Source: Paenarthrobacter histidinolovorans | Lineage (GTDB): Bacteria > Actinomycetota > Actinomycetes > Actinomycetales > Micrococcaceae | Direction: 5' to 3' | Assembly: GCF_014647595.1 (NCBI RefSeq) | Contig: NZ_BMPM01000003.1 | Span: forward strand, 248,001 to 312,000 | Length of the DNA: 64,000 bases | Part shown: piece after piece, positions 44,192 to 52,305 of the stretch | Layout: the number at the start of each line of letters is the position of its first letter | Position numbering within the stretch: the first letter of the stretch is position 1 | Made by a program: the position numbers and the translations under genes | Notes under the pieces: generated by a model | What the model was told of the DNA's origin: nothing | Database searches by the model: none | Seen by the model: only the letters and a program-made list of their open reading frames with translations

Positions 44192-45568
44192 GTGACGATT
44201 TCCACCGCAGACCTCCGGGCACAGGCCCGGGAACATCTACTTCCGCACTTCACAAGGAGGGCCACATGGCAGGATGAGGCCTTGCCGGTGATCGTTCGAG
44301 GAGAAGGTTCCCATGTGTTTGACGACACGGGGCGCCGCTATCTGGATGGGCTTTCAGGACTATTCTGCGTCAACATGGGCCACGGCCGGTCGGACATTGT
44401 CGCCGCGGCAGCCGCCCAGATGCAGCAGCTGGCCTACTGGACGAACTGGTCCGCCACGCATCCTTCCGCGGTGGAGGCGGCGACCCTGATTTCCGGGCTC
44501 GGGCCGGCCGGCCTGGGTACAACGTTCTTTGTGAGTTCAGGTTCCGAGGCCGTGGAGTCTGCACTCAAGTTCAGCCGTCAGTACCACCTGAGTCAAGGTG
44601 AGGGACGACGGGTGAAATTCATTGCCCGTGACATGGCCTATCACGGAACGACCATGGGGGCGCTCAGCGTCACGGGCATTGATCGCTTTAAGGACCCATT
44701 CGGTCCGCTCCTTCCGGGCGTCCGTCATTTTCCGAACACCGGCTACGACACCCTCGGCAACGGGGAGTCCGCTGCGCAGCTTCCCAGCCTGCAGGCCCTT
44801 CTTCAAATCATCGAAGAGGAGGGCGCGGATACCATCGCGGCCATCATCGCCGAACCTGTGCAGAATGCCGGCGGCGCGCTGGTACCGCCCGAGGGATACT
44901 GGCAGGAACTTCGTCGCATCTGCGACCGGATTGGGTGTCTTCTCATTGCCGATGAAGTCATCACGGCCTTCGGTCGAGTGGGCGAGTGGTTTGGGAGCAC
45001 CAGATTTGGCGCGGATCCGGACATCATCACCTTTGCCAAAGGAGTCACCTCGGGATACGCCCCGTTCGGCGGAGTTCTCATCCGTGATGGTCTCGTCCGC
45101 TCGTTAATGGACTCCCCGAAGGCGGGGATGTTCTCCCATGGCACTACGTGGGGCGGACATCCGGTCTCTTCAGCCGTGACCGTCGCAAATCTCACCGCAA
45201 TGCGGGACGAAGGAATCCTCCACCACGTACGTGATGAGGAACCAAGACTGCAACGGGGCCTGACGGAGATCCGCGAAAATCATGCGTGCGTGAAGGACTG
45301 GCGGGGTACTGGATTCTTCTACGTCGTAGAATTCACTGGCAATCGTCATACCGGAAGGGAACTGACTGCACTCGAAACTGCATCAATCACCCGAGAGGTA
45401 CTGCCCGCTGCCATGAAGAGGGTCAACTTGCTGACCCGTGCAGATGATCGAGGCGGTGCAATGCTGGTGCTCTGCCCACCCCTGGTCGCTGATGGGGCCG
45501 TATTGGACGAGCTACTCCTTAGCGTTGAAGCAGTGGTGTCGGCAGTAGAGCACTACCTTGGCTCCTAG
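44192..45568 (+). CDS. Class III omega-aminotransferase
   Basis: 458 residues from GTG 44192 (AAAAGGA ahead). PLP Lys283 in FAKGVTSGYAPFGG, and the blocks SGSEAVESALKFSRQYH and ADEVITAFGRVGEW. Belongs to the beta-alanine/taurine:pyruvate type aminotransferases. The amino acceptor is likely pyruvate, since an alanine dehydrogenase is encoded nearby. It ends the cluster RidA, hotdogs, aminotransferase. Confidence 0.93.
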   Translation: MTISTADLRAQAREHLLPHFTRRATWQDEALPVIVRGEGSHVFDDTGRRYLDGLSGLFCVNMGHGRSDIVAAAAAQMQQLAYWTNWSATHPSAVEAATLISGLGPAGLGTTFFVSSGSEAVESALKFSRQYHLSQGEGRRVKFIARDMAYHGTTMGALSVTGIDRFKDPFGPLLPGVRHFPNTGYDTLGNGESAAQLPSLQALLQIIEEEGADTIAAIIAEPVQNAGGALVPPEGYWQELRRICDRIGCLLIADEVITAFGRVGEWFGSTRFGADPDIITFAKGVTSGYAPFGGVLIRDGLVRSLMDSPKAGMFSHGTTWGGHPVSSAVTVANLTAMRDEGILHHVRDEEPRLQRGLTEIRENHACVKDWRGTGFFYVVEFTGNRHTGRELTALETASITREVLPAAMKRVNLLTRADDRGGAMLVLCPPLVADGAVLDELLLSVEAVVSAVEHYLGS

Positions 45569-45625
45569 ACAGCAGCCCCTCGCAGTCCATTCCAGGATTC
45601 TGCTTTTGGATACAGGGAAGTCCGC

Positions 45626-46336
45626 GTGGACGGGCTGATGGTCACTGCCGCCGCAGCGGTAGTCGACGTTCGTACTGGCTCGTCGATAGCTGTAGGATTC
45701 GGTGGCACCGGGAGCGGTGATTCCAGGCTCGTTCAGGCTCTTCATGATTCCGGAGTAGGGGACTTGAGAATTGTCTCCGACTATTCGGAACTGGTTGGTT
45801 GGGGCCTCGACCCACTTATTTTGGACGGCCAAGTCAGGCGCATCATCGCCCAAGACGTTGGAGACAACACCGAAATCGGCAGGAAGTATCTCGGAGGTGA
45901 GCTCGAAGTCGAGCTTACTTCGCATGACACCTTGGTCCAAAGACTTAGGGCTGGAGCGCGGGGAGTCCGCGCGTTTTATGCACCAGAGGCTTCAGCCAGA
46001 CAAGCTTCGGTTGGCGACCGGCCTTGGAAACACGACACCGCAGGTGGTGTTTCTGTAGTCTCGCCGCGTAAAGACGTCCGTAAAATTTGTGGCGCCTCCT
46101 ACATCCTCGAACGAGGTATCACCACGGATTTCGCCCTCATAAGGGCATGGAAGGGGGACCGTCATGGCAACCTCATTTACCGTGAATCAGACAGGGAACT
46201 CAACTCTCTTTTCGCGCTTTCAAGCAGAGTCACGATTGCTGAAGTTGAGGAACTGGTGGAGCCCGAGGACCTCGACCCGGACTCGGTGCACACGCCAGGT
46301 GCGCTCGTACACCGACTTACGGTTCGTGGGAGCTGA
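45626..46336 (+). CDS. CoA-transferase subunit A-like protein without a subunit B
   Basis: 236 residues from GTG 45626; ATG five codons in is possible. Resembles the alpha subunit of 3-oxoacid or glutaconate CoA-transferases: GSSIAVGFGGTG near residue 20, SDYSELVGWGLDPL, AYILERGITTDFALIRAWKGDRHGNLIYR. The Gly loop (normally GFGxxGxPE) is altered to GFGGTGSGD. The beta subunit, which carries the catalytic Glu, is not in the window. It may pair with a distant subunit or have a different role, such as CoA-ester hydrolysis. Confidence 0.8.
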   Translation: MDGLMVTAAAAVVDVRTGSSIAVGFGGTGSGDSRLVQALHDSGVGDLRIVSDYSELVGWGLDPLILDGQVRRIIAQDVGDNTEIGRKYLGGELEVELTSHDTLVQRLRAGARGVRAFYAPEASARQASVGDRPWKHDTAGGVSVVSPRKDVRKICGASYILERGITTDFALIRAWKGDRHGNLIYRESDRELNSLFALSSRVTIAEVEELVEPEDLDPDSVHTPGALVHRLTVRGS

Positions 46337-46433
46337 CTGAACGATGAAGGCCGTAGCCGCGGCTCAGTGGCGCGGTGCGTCACCTTCCAATTTTTCGCCA
46401 CCTTGACGAGAGGTGCCCGCGGTGGCCATGGCT

Positions 46434-46500
46434 CATGCGTATTGGGAATGACTCCATGACAAATGACCGGCTACCGGAGGGAAATCGTAGCGACAATACT
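46434..46500 (+). promoter_or_regulatory. LysR-type operator and promoter ahead of the nitroreductase / F420 genes
   Basis: CATGCGTATTGGGAATG (46434-46450) matches CATGC-N7-GCATG with one mismatch in the right arm. CCATGA follows after three bases, CTACCGG is at 46471-46477, and AATACT follows after 17 bases at 46495-46500. The start codon is 147 bases beyond the operator, the same as for the monooxygenase gene. Confidence 0.62.
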
Positions 46501-46597
46501 GCAAAAGTACCCCCGTTCTAAAAGTGCCCTGCAGAAATCGTTCTGCACAGGCAATCGAGGGCGGGGCAGTGAGCAAGCAAAACTATTGAGGAGCGTA

Positions 46598-47407
46598 ATG
46601 GACTTCAAGCAGGTTGTCGGAGACAGGCGAGCGATCCGCTACTACAAGCCGTACCGGCCCGTGGAGAAGCAAAAGATCCAGGTCATCCTGGAAGCAGCCC
46701 GACTTCAATGCTCCCAAGCCAACACGCATCAGCTTCGTAAAGCGGTGGTGCTGACCAGGGGCGAGACTCCGGACCACATCTTTGACGGGATCGTCAATGC
46801 GCTGCACAACCAGACGATGGCCCAACTGGCTCCGGTCATCATTGTGTGGGTCGTTGATTTGAGCGCGTGGAACAACATGCGCGATCTCCTTATGGAACTT
46901 ATTGACGTGGGAGCACTGAACTCGACTCAGGGCTGGACCGAGGAGAAGGTGGACTCGGGGGTCCTGCAAACACCTGAGTTCAACGTCATGAAGGGTGACA
47001 GGCACTTCGCGGAGTGGCTCAGTGCCATCGAAGTTGGCCTCGGGATCGGAAGTGCGGTCTTGGCGGCCGTCGATCAGGGGCTGGGGTCGTGCCTTGCGTC
47101 TGGAGATCGGGATGCCATGAAGCCGATTCTGGGCCTGCCGGACGACGTGACACCTGCTCAGCTCCAACTGGTCGGCTATCCCGCGGAGGACGCCCAAGCC
47201 GGCGGTCAGCGTCCACGGGCACCTTTTGAAACGCTGTTCTTCGAGCACACATGGGGAAACCCTTTGGAGCAAGATGAAGCCACTCTTTCTTACCTTAAAG
47301 AAACAGGAATGATCCAGGAGCCGGCGCCAGCCTCTTGGCGCAAAGCCGAGGTAGAGGCCCTCAGCAGGATGTTCGATTTCGGTGAGAACACCATGACGAA
47401 GGACTAG
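46598..47407 (+). CDS. Nitroreductase-family FMN oxidoreductase
   Basis: 269 residues from ATG 46598 (GAGGAG ahead). N-terminal VGDRRAIRYYKPYRPVEKQKIQVILEAARLQCSQANTHQLR is the FMN-binding nitroreductase start; SAIEVGLGIGSAVLAAVDQGLGSCL is the second flavin block. It stands 7 bases before fbiA/cofD, suggesting a link to F420: the C-terminal half of FbiB, which reduces dehydro-F420, is of this fold. Direct assignment to that reaction is not supported by the sequence alone. Confidence 0.88.
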   Translation: MDFKQVVGDRRAIRYYKPYRPVEKQKIQVILEAARLQCSQANTHQLRKAVVLTRGETPDHIFDGIVNALHNQTMAQLAPVIIVWVVDLSAWNNMRDLLMELIDVGALNSTQGWTEEKVDSGVLQTPEFNVMKGDRHFAEWLSAIEVGLGIGSAVLAAVDQGLGSCLASGDRDAMKPILGLPDDVTPAQLQLVGYPAEDAQAGGQRPRAPFETLFFEHTWGNPLEQDEATLSYLKETGMIQEPAPASWRKAEVEALSRMFDFGENTMTKD

Positions 47408-47414
47408 GCAGCTC

Positions 47415-48374
47415 ATGTCCATTGTGTGTTTCGGGGGCGGAATCGGAGCAACGAGGCTTTGGCGTTCCCTAGCCGACGGGATCGGCCAGGAGTCACTGAC
47501 GCTGGTAGTTAATACTGCCGATGACCTTTGGCACTACGGCCTGCGTGTGTGTCCCGATATAGACACTGTGATCTATGGCCTGTCCGGAAAACAGGATGTG
47601 GAACGCGGGTGGGGCCTGCAGGATGAGTCCTTTACTGCGATGTCGTCGCTCGCCGAGCTGGGCGAGGACGTATGGTTCAATCTTGGGGATCGAGACCTTG
47701 CCACACACCTCATCAGAACCCGCATGCTGGGCCGGGGCAGTTCCCTCACGGACGTGACCTCGCACTTGGCCGGGGCGAATGGCGTGACCACCCGGGTACT
47801 GCCGATGTGCGATGAAGAAGTCAGCACAGAAGTCCTCGAGCAGGGCGGAGACTGGACGTCATTCCAAGAGTTCCACGTCCGGCACCGGGCGGAACCACTG
47901 GTCCGGGAGGTCCGATACAACGGAATTGACCTGGCGAAGACCCCGCCCGCAGTCTTGGAGGCACTTGATTCGGCTTCGCTGGTGATACTGGGTCCAAGCA
48001 GTCCAATCGCCAGCATCTTGCCCATCCTTTCTGTTGGTGAGACCCGTGCGGCCATGAGGGATTCCGGCGCTCCCGTAGTTGCAGTGACGCCGATCGTGTC
48101 AGGTACACCGTTCAGCAATCCTGGTGACGCCCACCGCGCAAAACTACGCGAGCGTCTGATGGCTGCGACTGGACTTCCTCATACCGCTTCGGCTGCTGCT
48201 TCGCTGTATGCGGGTCTTGCGGACTTCTTCATCGTTGACGACGCCGACGAGAGCGAGACGCCGAGTATTGACGCTCTCGGTATGAGGGCAGTGGTGGCCC
48301 CCACGTTGACGCACACTAATCCGAGCTCCACTGCTGATCTCGTCAGGGCAGTGACGGAGCTTGCAAGGACATAA
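47415..48374 (+). CDS. fbiA: 2-phospho-L-lactate / phosphoenolpyruvate transferase of F420 synthesis (FbiA/CofD)
   Basis: 319 residues. CofD/FbiA fold: N-terminal GGGIGATRLWRSL (the family GGxGGxKL loop), VNTADDLWHYGLRVCPDIDTV and LGDRDLATHLIRTRML, all as expected for binding FO and the guanylated donor. It makes F420-0 or dehydro-F420-0 from FO. It is translated with the nitroreductase upstream (7-base gap) and fbiC downstream. Confidence 0.94.
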   Translation: MSIVCFGGGIGATRLWRSLADGIGQESLTLVVNTADDLWHYGLRVCPDIDTVIYGLSGKQDVERGWGLQDESFTAMSSLAELGEDVWFNLGDRDLATHLIRTRMLGRGSSLTDVTSHLAGANGVTTRVLPMCDEEVSTEVLEQGGDWTSFQEFHVRHRAEPLVREVRYNGIDLAKTPPAVLEALDSASLVILGPSSPIASILPILSVGETRAAMRDSGAPVVAVTPIVSGTPFSNPGDAHRAKLRERLMAATGLPHTASAAASLYAGLADFFIVDDADESETPSIDALGMRAVVAPTLTHTNPSSTADLVRAVTELART

Positions 48375-48377
48375 GAA

Positions 48378-48392
48378 TTCGTTCAGAACGAA
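48378..48392. promoter_or_regulatory. Palindrome between fbiA and fbiC
   Basis: TTCGTTCAGAACGAA, arms of seven bases around one central base, 20 bases ahead of the fbiC ATG. It could be an operator or an mRNA element adjusting the fbiA to fbiC ratio. No protein is assigned. Confidence 0.3.
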
Positions 48393-48412
48393 CTAGCTGA
48401 AAGTACTGGCTC

Positions 48413-50965
48413 ATGACCACAGCAAACGTACGAGAAGTTCGCAGGGCCATCGCCCGTGCGGAGAAGGGGGCTTCCCTTGATTTGGCGGAGGCTACTGCCC
48501 TTCTGGACGCCCGCGATGGGGAGTTGGATAGGCTTTGCGTGGTCGCGGCACGAGTTCGTGACGCTGGCCTCCGCGAAGCGGGCCGCCCCAAGTCGATCAC
48601 CTACTCTCCAAAGGTGTTCATCCCGATCACAAGATTGTGTCGGGACCGCTGCCACTACTGCACGTTCGTGGAGACGCCTGACCAAGCAGCCCGGGAAGGC
48701 CGGGGACCTTACATGTCCCCGGACGAGATCGTCAAAGTTGCAAGGGAGGGCGCTCTGGCCGGATGCACAGAGGCACTGTTCACCCTCGGGGACAGACCCG
48801 AAGACCGGTGGCCCGAAGCTAGCACCTGGCTGCATGAGCACGGTTATGATTCGACCCTGGATTATGTTCGGGCGATGGCGGTGAAGGTTCTTGAGGAGAC
48901 GGGGCTGCTGCCCCACTTGAACCCGGGTGTGATGTCATGGGAAGAAATGGGCCGGTTGAAGCCTGTAAGCGCCTCGATGGGAATGATGCTGGAGACCACA
49001 TCCGAGCGGCTTTACAGGACGAAGGGCGCCGCTCACTTCGGATCACCTGACAAGGACCCGGCGCTGCGTTTACGTGTTCTGGAGGACGCCGGGCGCCAAT
49101 CGATTCCGTTTACAACGGGGCTGTTGGTAGGCATCGGCGAAACCACCGAAGAACGGGCCGAGACCATCTTTGCTTTGCGGAAAGTGGCCCGCGAGTATGG
49201 TCATATCCAGGAGGTCATAGTTCAGAACTTCAGGGCCAAACCAAAAACAGCAATGCATCTTGTGCCCGATCTCGGCCTCGATGAGTACCTTGCAGTGATA
49301 GCAGTTGCGCGGATTCTCCTGGGGCCGAAAATGCGGATTCAAGCCCCACCCAACTTGGTGGATGTCGATCAATGTACGCGACTGCTAGCGGCCGGCGTTG
49401 ACGATTGGGGTGGTGTCTCGCCAGTTACTCCCGATCATGTGAACCCCGAACGACCGTGGCCTTCGCTCGATGTGCTTCGGCAAGTTACACAGCAAGCGGG
49501 CTTCACACTTCGTGCCCGACTGGCTGCTCAGCCCGAATATGCCATGACGGGGGAACCGTGGATCGATCCGAGGGTCTCTAAGCATGTCAGCGCCCTGATG
49601 GACCATGAGGGGTTGGTGCACCGGTCGATCACCAGCGGAACCAGACGCCCCATAGGCATGCCGTGGCAGGAGCCCGACTTGGCCTTCGAGGGGTTGGGAC
49701 GCACCGATTTGCATGCAACAGTGGACACCGAAGGGCGACGGGCTGCAGTTCGAAGCGACTTTCAGAATGTCTACGGTGATTGGTCTGCGGTCGGAGACCA
49801 CGCGGCCTCTACCTCGTTGCCAAAATCATTTCAGGGCGCCATACCCCGGGTGAGCGGTGACGGTATTGCCGCGCTGCGGGCCGCTGAAGCTAACCCTGGG
49901 CAGTTATCTGACGAGCATGCGTTGACCCTGATGACGGCGGAAGGTGATTTGCTGGCTCAGGTGGTGAAACTGGCCGATGACCTGCGTCGGGAGGTGGTTG
50001 GAGAGAATGTCACTTATGTGGTGAACCGCAACATCAACTTCACCAACGTCTGCTACGTGGGCTGTAGATTCTGTGCGTTCGCCCAGCGCCGCACTGACCC
50101 GGATGCCTACTCGTTGTCCCTCGAACAGGTGGCGGACAGGGCAGAAGAAGCTTGGAAGCTTTCGGCAACGGAAGTTTGTATGCAGGGCGGCATCGATCCG
50201 CAGCTGCCTGGTACGGCATATTTCGATCTTGCAAGCGCGGTAAAGCGCCGGGTTCCTGGCATGCACGTCCATGCGTTCAGTCCCATGGAGATCGTCAATG
50301 GAGCCAGCCGCACGGGGCTCTCGATCCGCGAGTTCCTCATCCGCGCTAAGGAGGCCGGACTGGATTCCATTCCAGGAACAGCGGCAGAGATTTTGGATGA
50401 TGATGTCCGATGGGTACTGACCAAAGGCAAGCTGCCCACAAGCACGTGGATCGACGTAATAACCACAGCGCACAAGGTTGGGATCCCTTCATCGTCAACG
50501 ATGATGTACGGTCACGTTGACCACCCCCGGCACTGGGTCCAGCATCTGCGCGTGCTTTCCCGGATACAGGATGAAACGGGTGGTTTCACAGAATTCGTCC
50601 CGCTTCCGTTTGTTCACAATTCGTCCCCGATTTACTTGGCTGGCATTGCCCGCCCAGGGCCTACGCCCCGCGACAACCTGGCGGTGCACGCCATGGGCAG
50701 GATCATGTTGCATGGCCGCATCAACAACATCCAAACATCGTGGGTCAAGCTTGGCACCGCCGGCACACAGGCCATGCTCAACGCAGGGGCAAATGATGTC
50801 GGGGGCACCCTGATGGAAGAGACGATTTCGAGGATGGCCGGTTCCGAGCACGGGTCGGCGAAAACCGTGGAGGAACTTGTAGCCATCGGTGCCGAAATTG
50901 GCCGTCCCGTGGTCGAACGCACAACGACGTACGGTTCTCGGTCCCCGCTGGCCAAAGTTTCCTAA
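48413..50965 (+). CDS. fbiC: FO synthase, fused CofG/CofH (FbiC)
   Basis: 850 residues. Two radical-SAM halves: the first (CofG) has C76-x3-C80-x2-C83 (CRDRCHYC), the second (CofH) C547-x3-C551-x2-C554 (CYVGCRFC), both cluster-binding motifs intact. It condenses a tyrosine-derived fragment with the pyrimidine precursor to give 7,8-didemethyl-8-hydroxy-5-deazariboflavin (FO), the F420 chromophore. The fused form is typical of actinobacteria. CofC/FbiD and CofE/FbiB are not in the window and must come from elsewhere if complete F420 is made. Confidence 0.96.
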   Translation: MTTANVREVRRAIARAEKGASLDLAEATALLDARDGELDRLCVVAARVRDAGLREAGRPKSITYSPKVFIPITRLCRDRCHYCTFVETPDQAAREGRGPYMSPDEIVKVAREGALAGCTEALFTLGDRPEDRWPEASTWLHEHGYDSTLDYVRAMAVKVLEETGLLPHLNPGVMSWEEMGRLKPVSASMGMMLETTSERLYRTKGAAHFGSPDKDPALRLRVLEDAGRQSIPFTTGLLVGIGETTEERAETIFALRKVAREYGHIQEVIVQNFRAKPKTAMHLVPDLGLDEYLAVIAVARILLGPKMRIQAPPNLVDVDQCTRLLAAGVDDWGGVSPVTPDHVNPERPWPSLDVLRQVTQQAGFTLRARLAAQPEYAMTGEPWIDPRVSKHVSALMDHEGLVHRSITSGTRRPIGMPWQEPDLAFEGLGRTDLHATVDTEGRRAAVRSDFQNVYGDWSAVGDHAASTSLPKSFQGAIPRVSGDGIAALRAAEANPGQLSDEHALTLMTAEGDLLAQVVKLADDLRREVVGENVTYVVNRNINFTNVCYVGCRFCAFAQRRTDPDAYSLSLEQVADRAEEAWKLSATEVCMQGGIDPQLPGTAYFDLASAVKRRVPGMHVHAFSPMEIVNGASRTGLSIREFLIRAKEAGLDSIPGTAAEILDDDVRWVLTKGKLPTSTWIDVITTAHKVGIPSSSTMMYGHVDHPRHWVQHLRVLSRIQDETGGFTEFVPLPFVHNSSPIYLAGIARPGPTPRDNLAVHAMGRIMLHGRINNIQTSWVKLGTAGTQAMLNAGANDVGGTLMEETISRMAGSEHGSAKTVEELVAIGAEIGRPVVERTTTYGSRSPLAKVS

Positions 50966-51098
50966 GCCCGGAAGGCGTCAACAGAGCCGCCTCCGCAACG
51001 CGGAAGATCGCCGAGATACGTAGCCGAACTGCCCTAACTCGAGGGGTCTCCAAGCCGTAGCGCTTAGGGGCCCCTCAGCAGTTTCGGGCAGGCAAAGT

Positions 51099-51142
51099 AA
51101 TGCCTGAAATGCATGCTTGCATAGAGGACTGGCCTCTACTGG
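51099..51142 (+). promoter_or_regulatory. LysR-type operator ahead of the YeiH-like gene
   Basis: AATGCCTGAAATGCATG (51099-51115) matches CATGC-N7-GCATG except for the first base. Then CTT, GCATAG (51119-51124) and CTACTGG at 51136-51142. From GCATAG through CTACTGGCCG it closely follows the monooxygenase promoter, which shows the match is not chance. Confidence 0.55.
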
Positions 51143-51171
51143 CCGAGTTCGTACTGCGTGAGCATGGAAAC

Positions 51172-52212
51172 ATGGAAGCTCTTGATGACAAGACAGCAGC
51201 GGCGAACCGGCCCGTAAAAACCGACAATCGACGCCGTACCTTGACGCTACTGGCCCCTGGTCTCGGCCTGGCCGTCGGTGGTGCGGTTGTGGCGATTGGA
51301 ATCACACTCTTAATGCGGGGGGTCAGTCCGCTTTTGGTCGCAATCGCGATGGGTTTGGCGGCCCGAAATCTCGGCCTGCTTCCCGAGCGACTCACCGCCG
51401 GACTCACAGTTGCCAGCAGGGTTCCCTTGAGGCTCGGCATCGTCGTCCTGGGTCTGCAACTGTCCCTTCAAGACCTCGCCGGATTAGGTTGGGGAATCCC
51501 GATCCTGGCTGCAGTGGTGGTAGCCGGGGGCATCTTCGGCACCTTGGGCCTTGGCCGGATCCTCAAGGTTCCCACACGGCAGAGCCTTTTGGTCGCCTGT
51601 GGATTCTCAATCTGCGGCGCTGCCGCCGTCGCCGGAGTCCAAGGGGTTCTTGACGCGGATGAGGAAGAAACAGTCACAGCTGTCGCACTCGTGGTCCTGT
51701 TCGGCACCCTCATGATTCCAAGCATTCCGCTGCTGGCCGGACTCCTGGGCCTGCCCAGCGATGCCGCCGCAGTCTGGGCTGGTGCTTCCATTCATGAGGT
51801 GGCCCAAGTGGTCGCTGCGGGAGGAATCATCGGCGGCACGGCGCTGGCTACAGCAGTCACAGTCAAACTCGCCCGTGTCCTCATGCTGGCCCCCACGGTC
51901 GCAGTTCTATCCTGGCGTCAGCGTCGGTCCGGCACCGCAGCCGGGAAGAAGCGTCCTCCGATTGTTCCCCTGTTCATGATCGGGTTCATGGTCATGGTCC
52001 TGCTCAGGAGCACGCTGCCTGTGCCTACGGACGTATTAGCTGCCGCATCAACCATTCAAAGCTTCCTGCTTGCAACGGCGATGTTCGCACTGGGTACCAG
52101 TGTCCGGTTGAAAACCTTGCTGAAGCGCGGCGGTCGGACACTTGCGCTGGCGGGAGGCTCCACGGTCATTGTCTGCGCCCTGGGCTTGGCAGGGGCTCTC
52201 ATCGTCACCTAA
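51172..52212 (+). CDS. YeiH-family putative sulfate/sulfite exporter
   Basis: 346 residues from ATG 51172, about ten membrane helices starting near residue 25 (LLAPGLGLAVGGAVVAIG), the conserved FSICGAAAVAGVQGVLDADEEE block and WAGASIHEVAQVVAAGG. The frame opens at ATG 51100, but that start would put the operator inside the gene. Members are annotated as sulfate exporters in organosulfonate degraders; function is not proven for most. Being in the regulon suggests it removes a product of the pathway. Confidence 0.85.
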   Translation: MEALDDKTAAANRPVKTDNRRRTLTLLAPGLGLAVGGAVVAIGITLLMRGVSPLLVAIAMGLAARNLGLLPERLTAGLTVASRVPLRLGIVVLGLQLSLQDLAGLGWGIPILAAVVVAGGIFGTLGLGRILKVPTRQSLLVACGFSICGAAAVAGVQGVLDADEEETVTAVALVVLFGTLMIPSIPLLAGLLGLPSDAAAVWAGASIHEVAQVVAAGGIIGGTALATAVTVKLARVLMLAPTVAVLSWRQRRSGTAAGKKRPPIVPLFMIGFMVMVLLRSTLPVPTDVLAAASTIQSFLLATAMFALGTSVRLKTLLKRGGRTLALAGGSTVIVCALGLAGALIVT

Positions 52213-52305
52213 GCCGCAGTCCGCGTCGTCGAAATAGCCAGTCGTGGCGGTCGGCCCAAATCGCCGCCGTCTCAGCCCACTCCTCTTTATAAAGAAAGCA
52301 AAAGA

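Noticed and set aside
46598..47407. Nitroreductase as the dehydro-F420 reductase half of FbiB
   Set aside because: Attractive by position, but the sequence shows only general nitroreductase features, so I did not call it FbiB.
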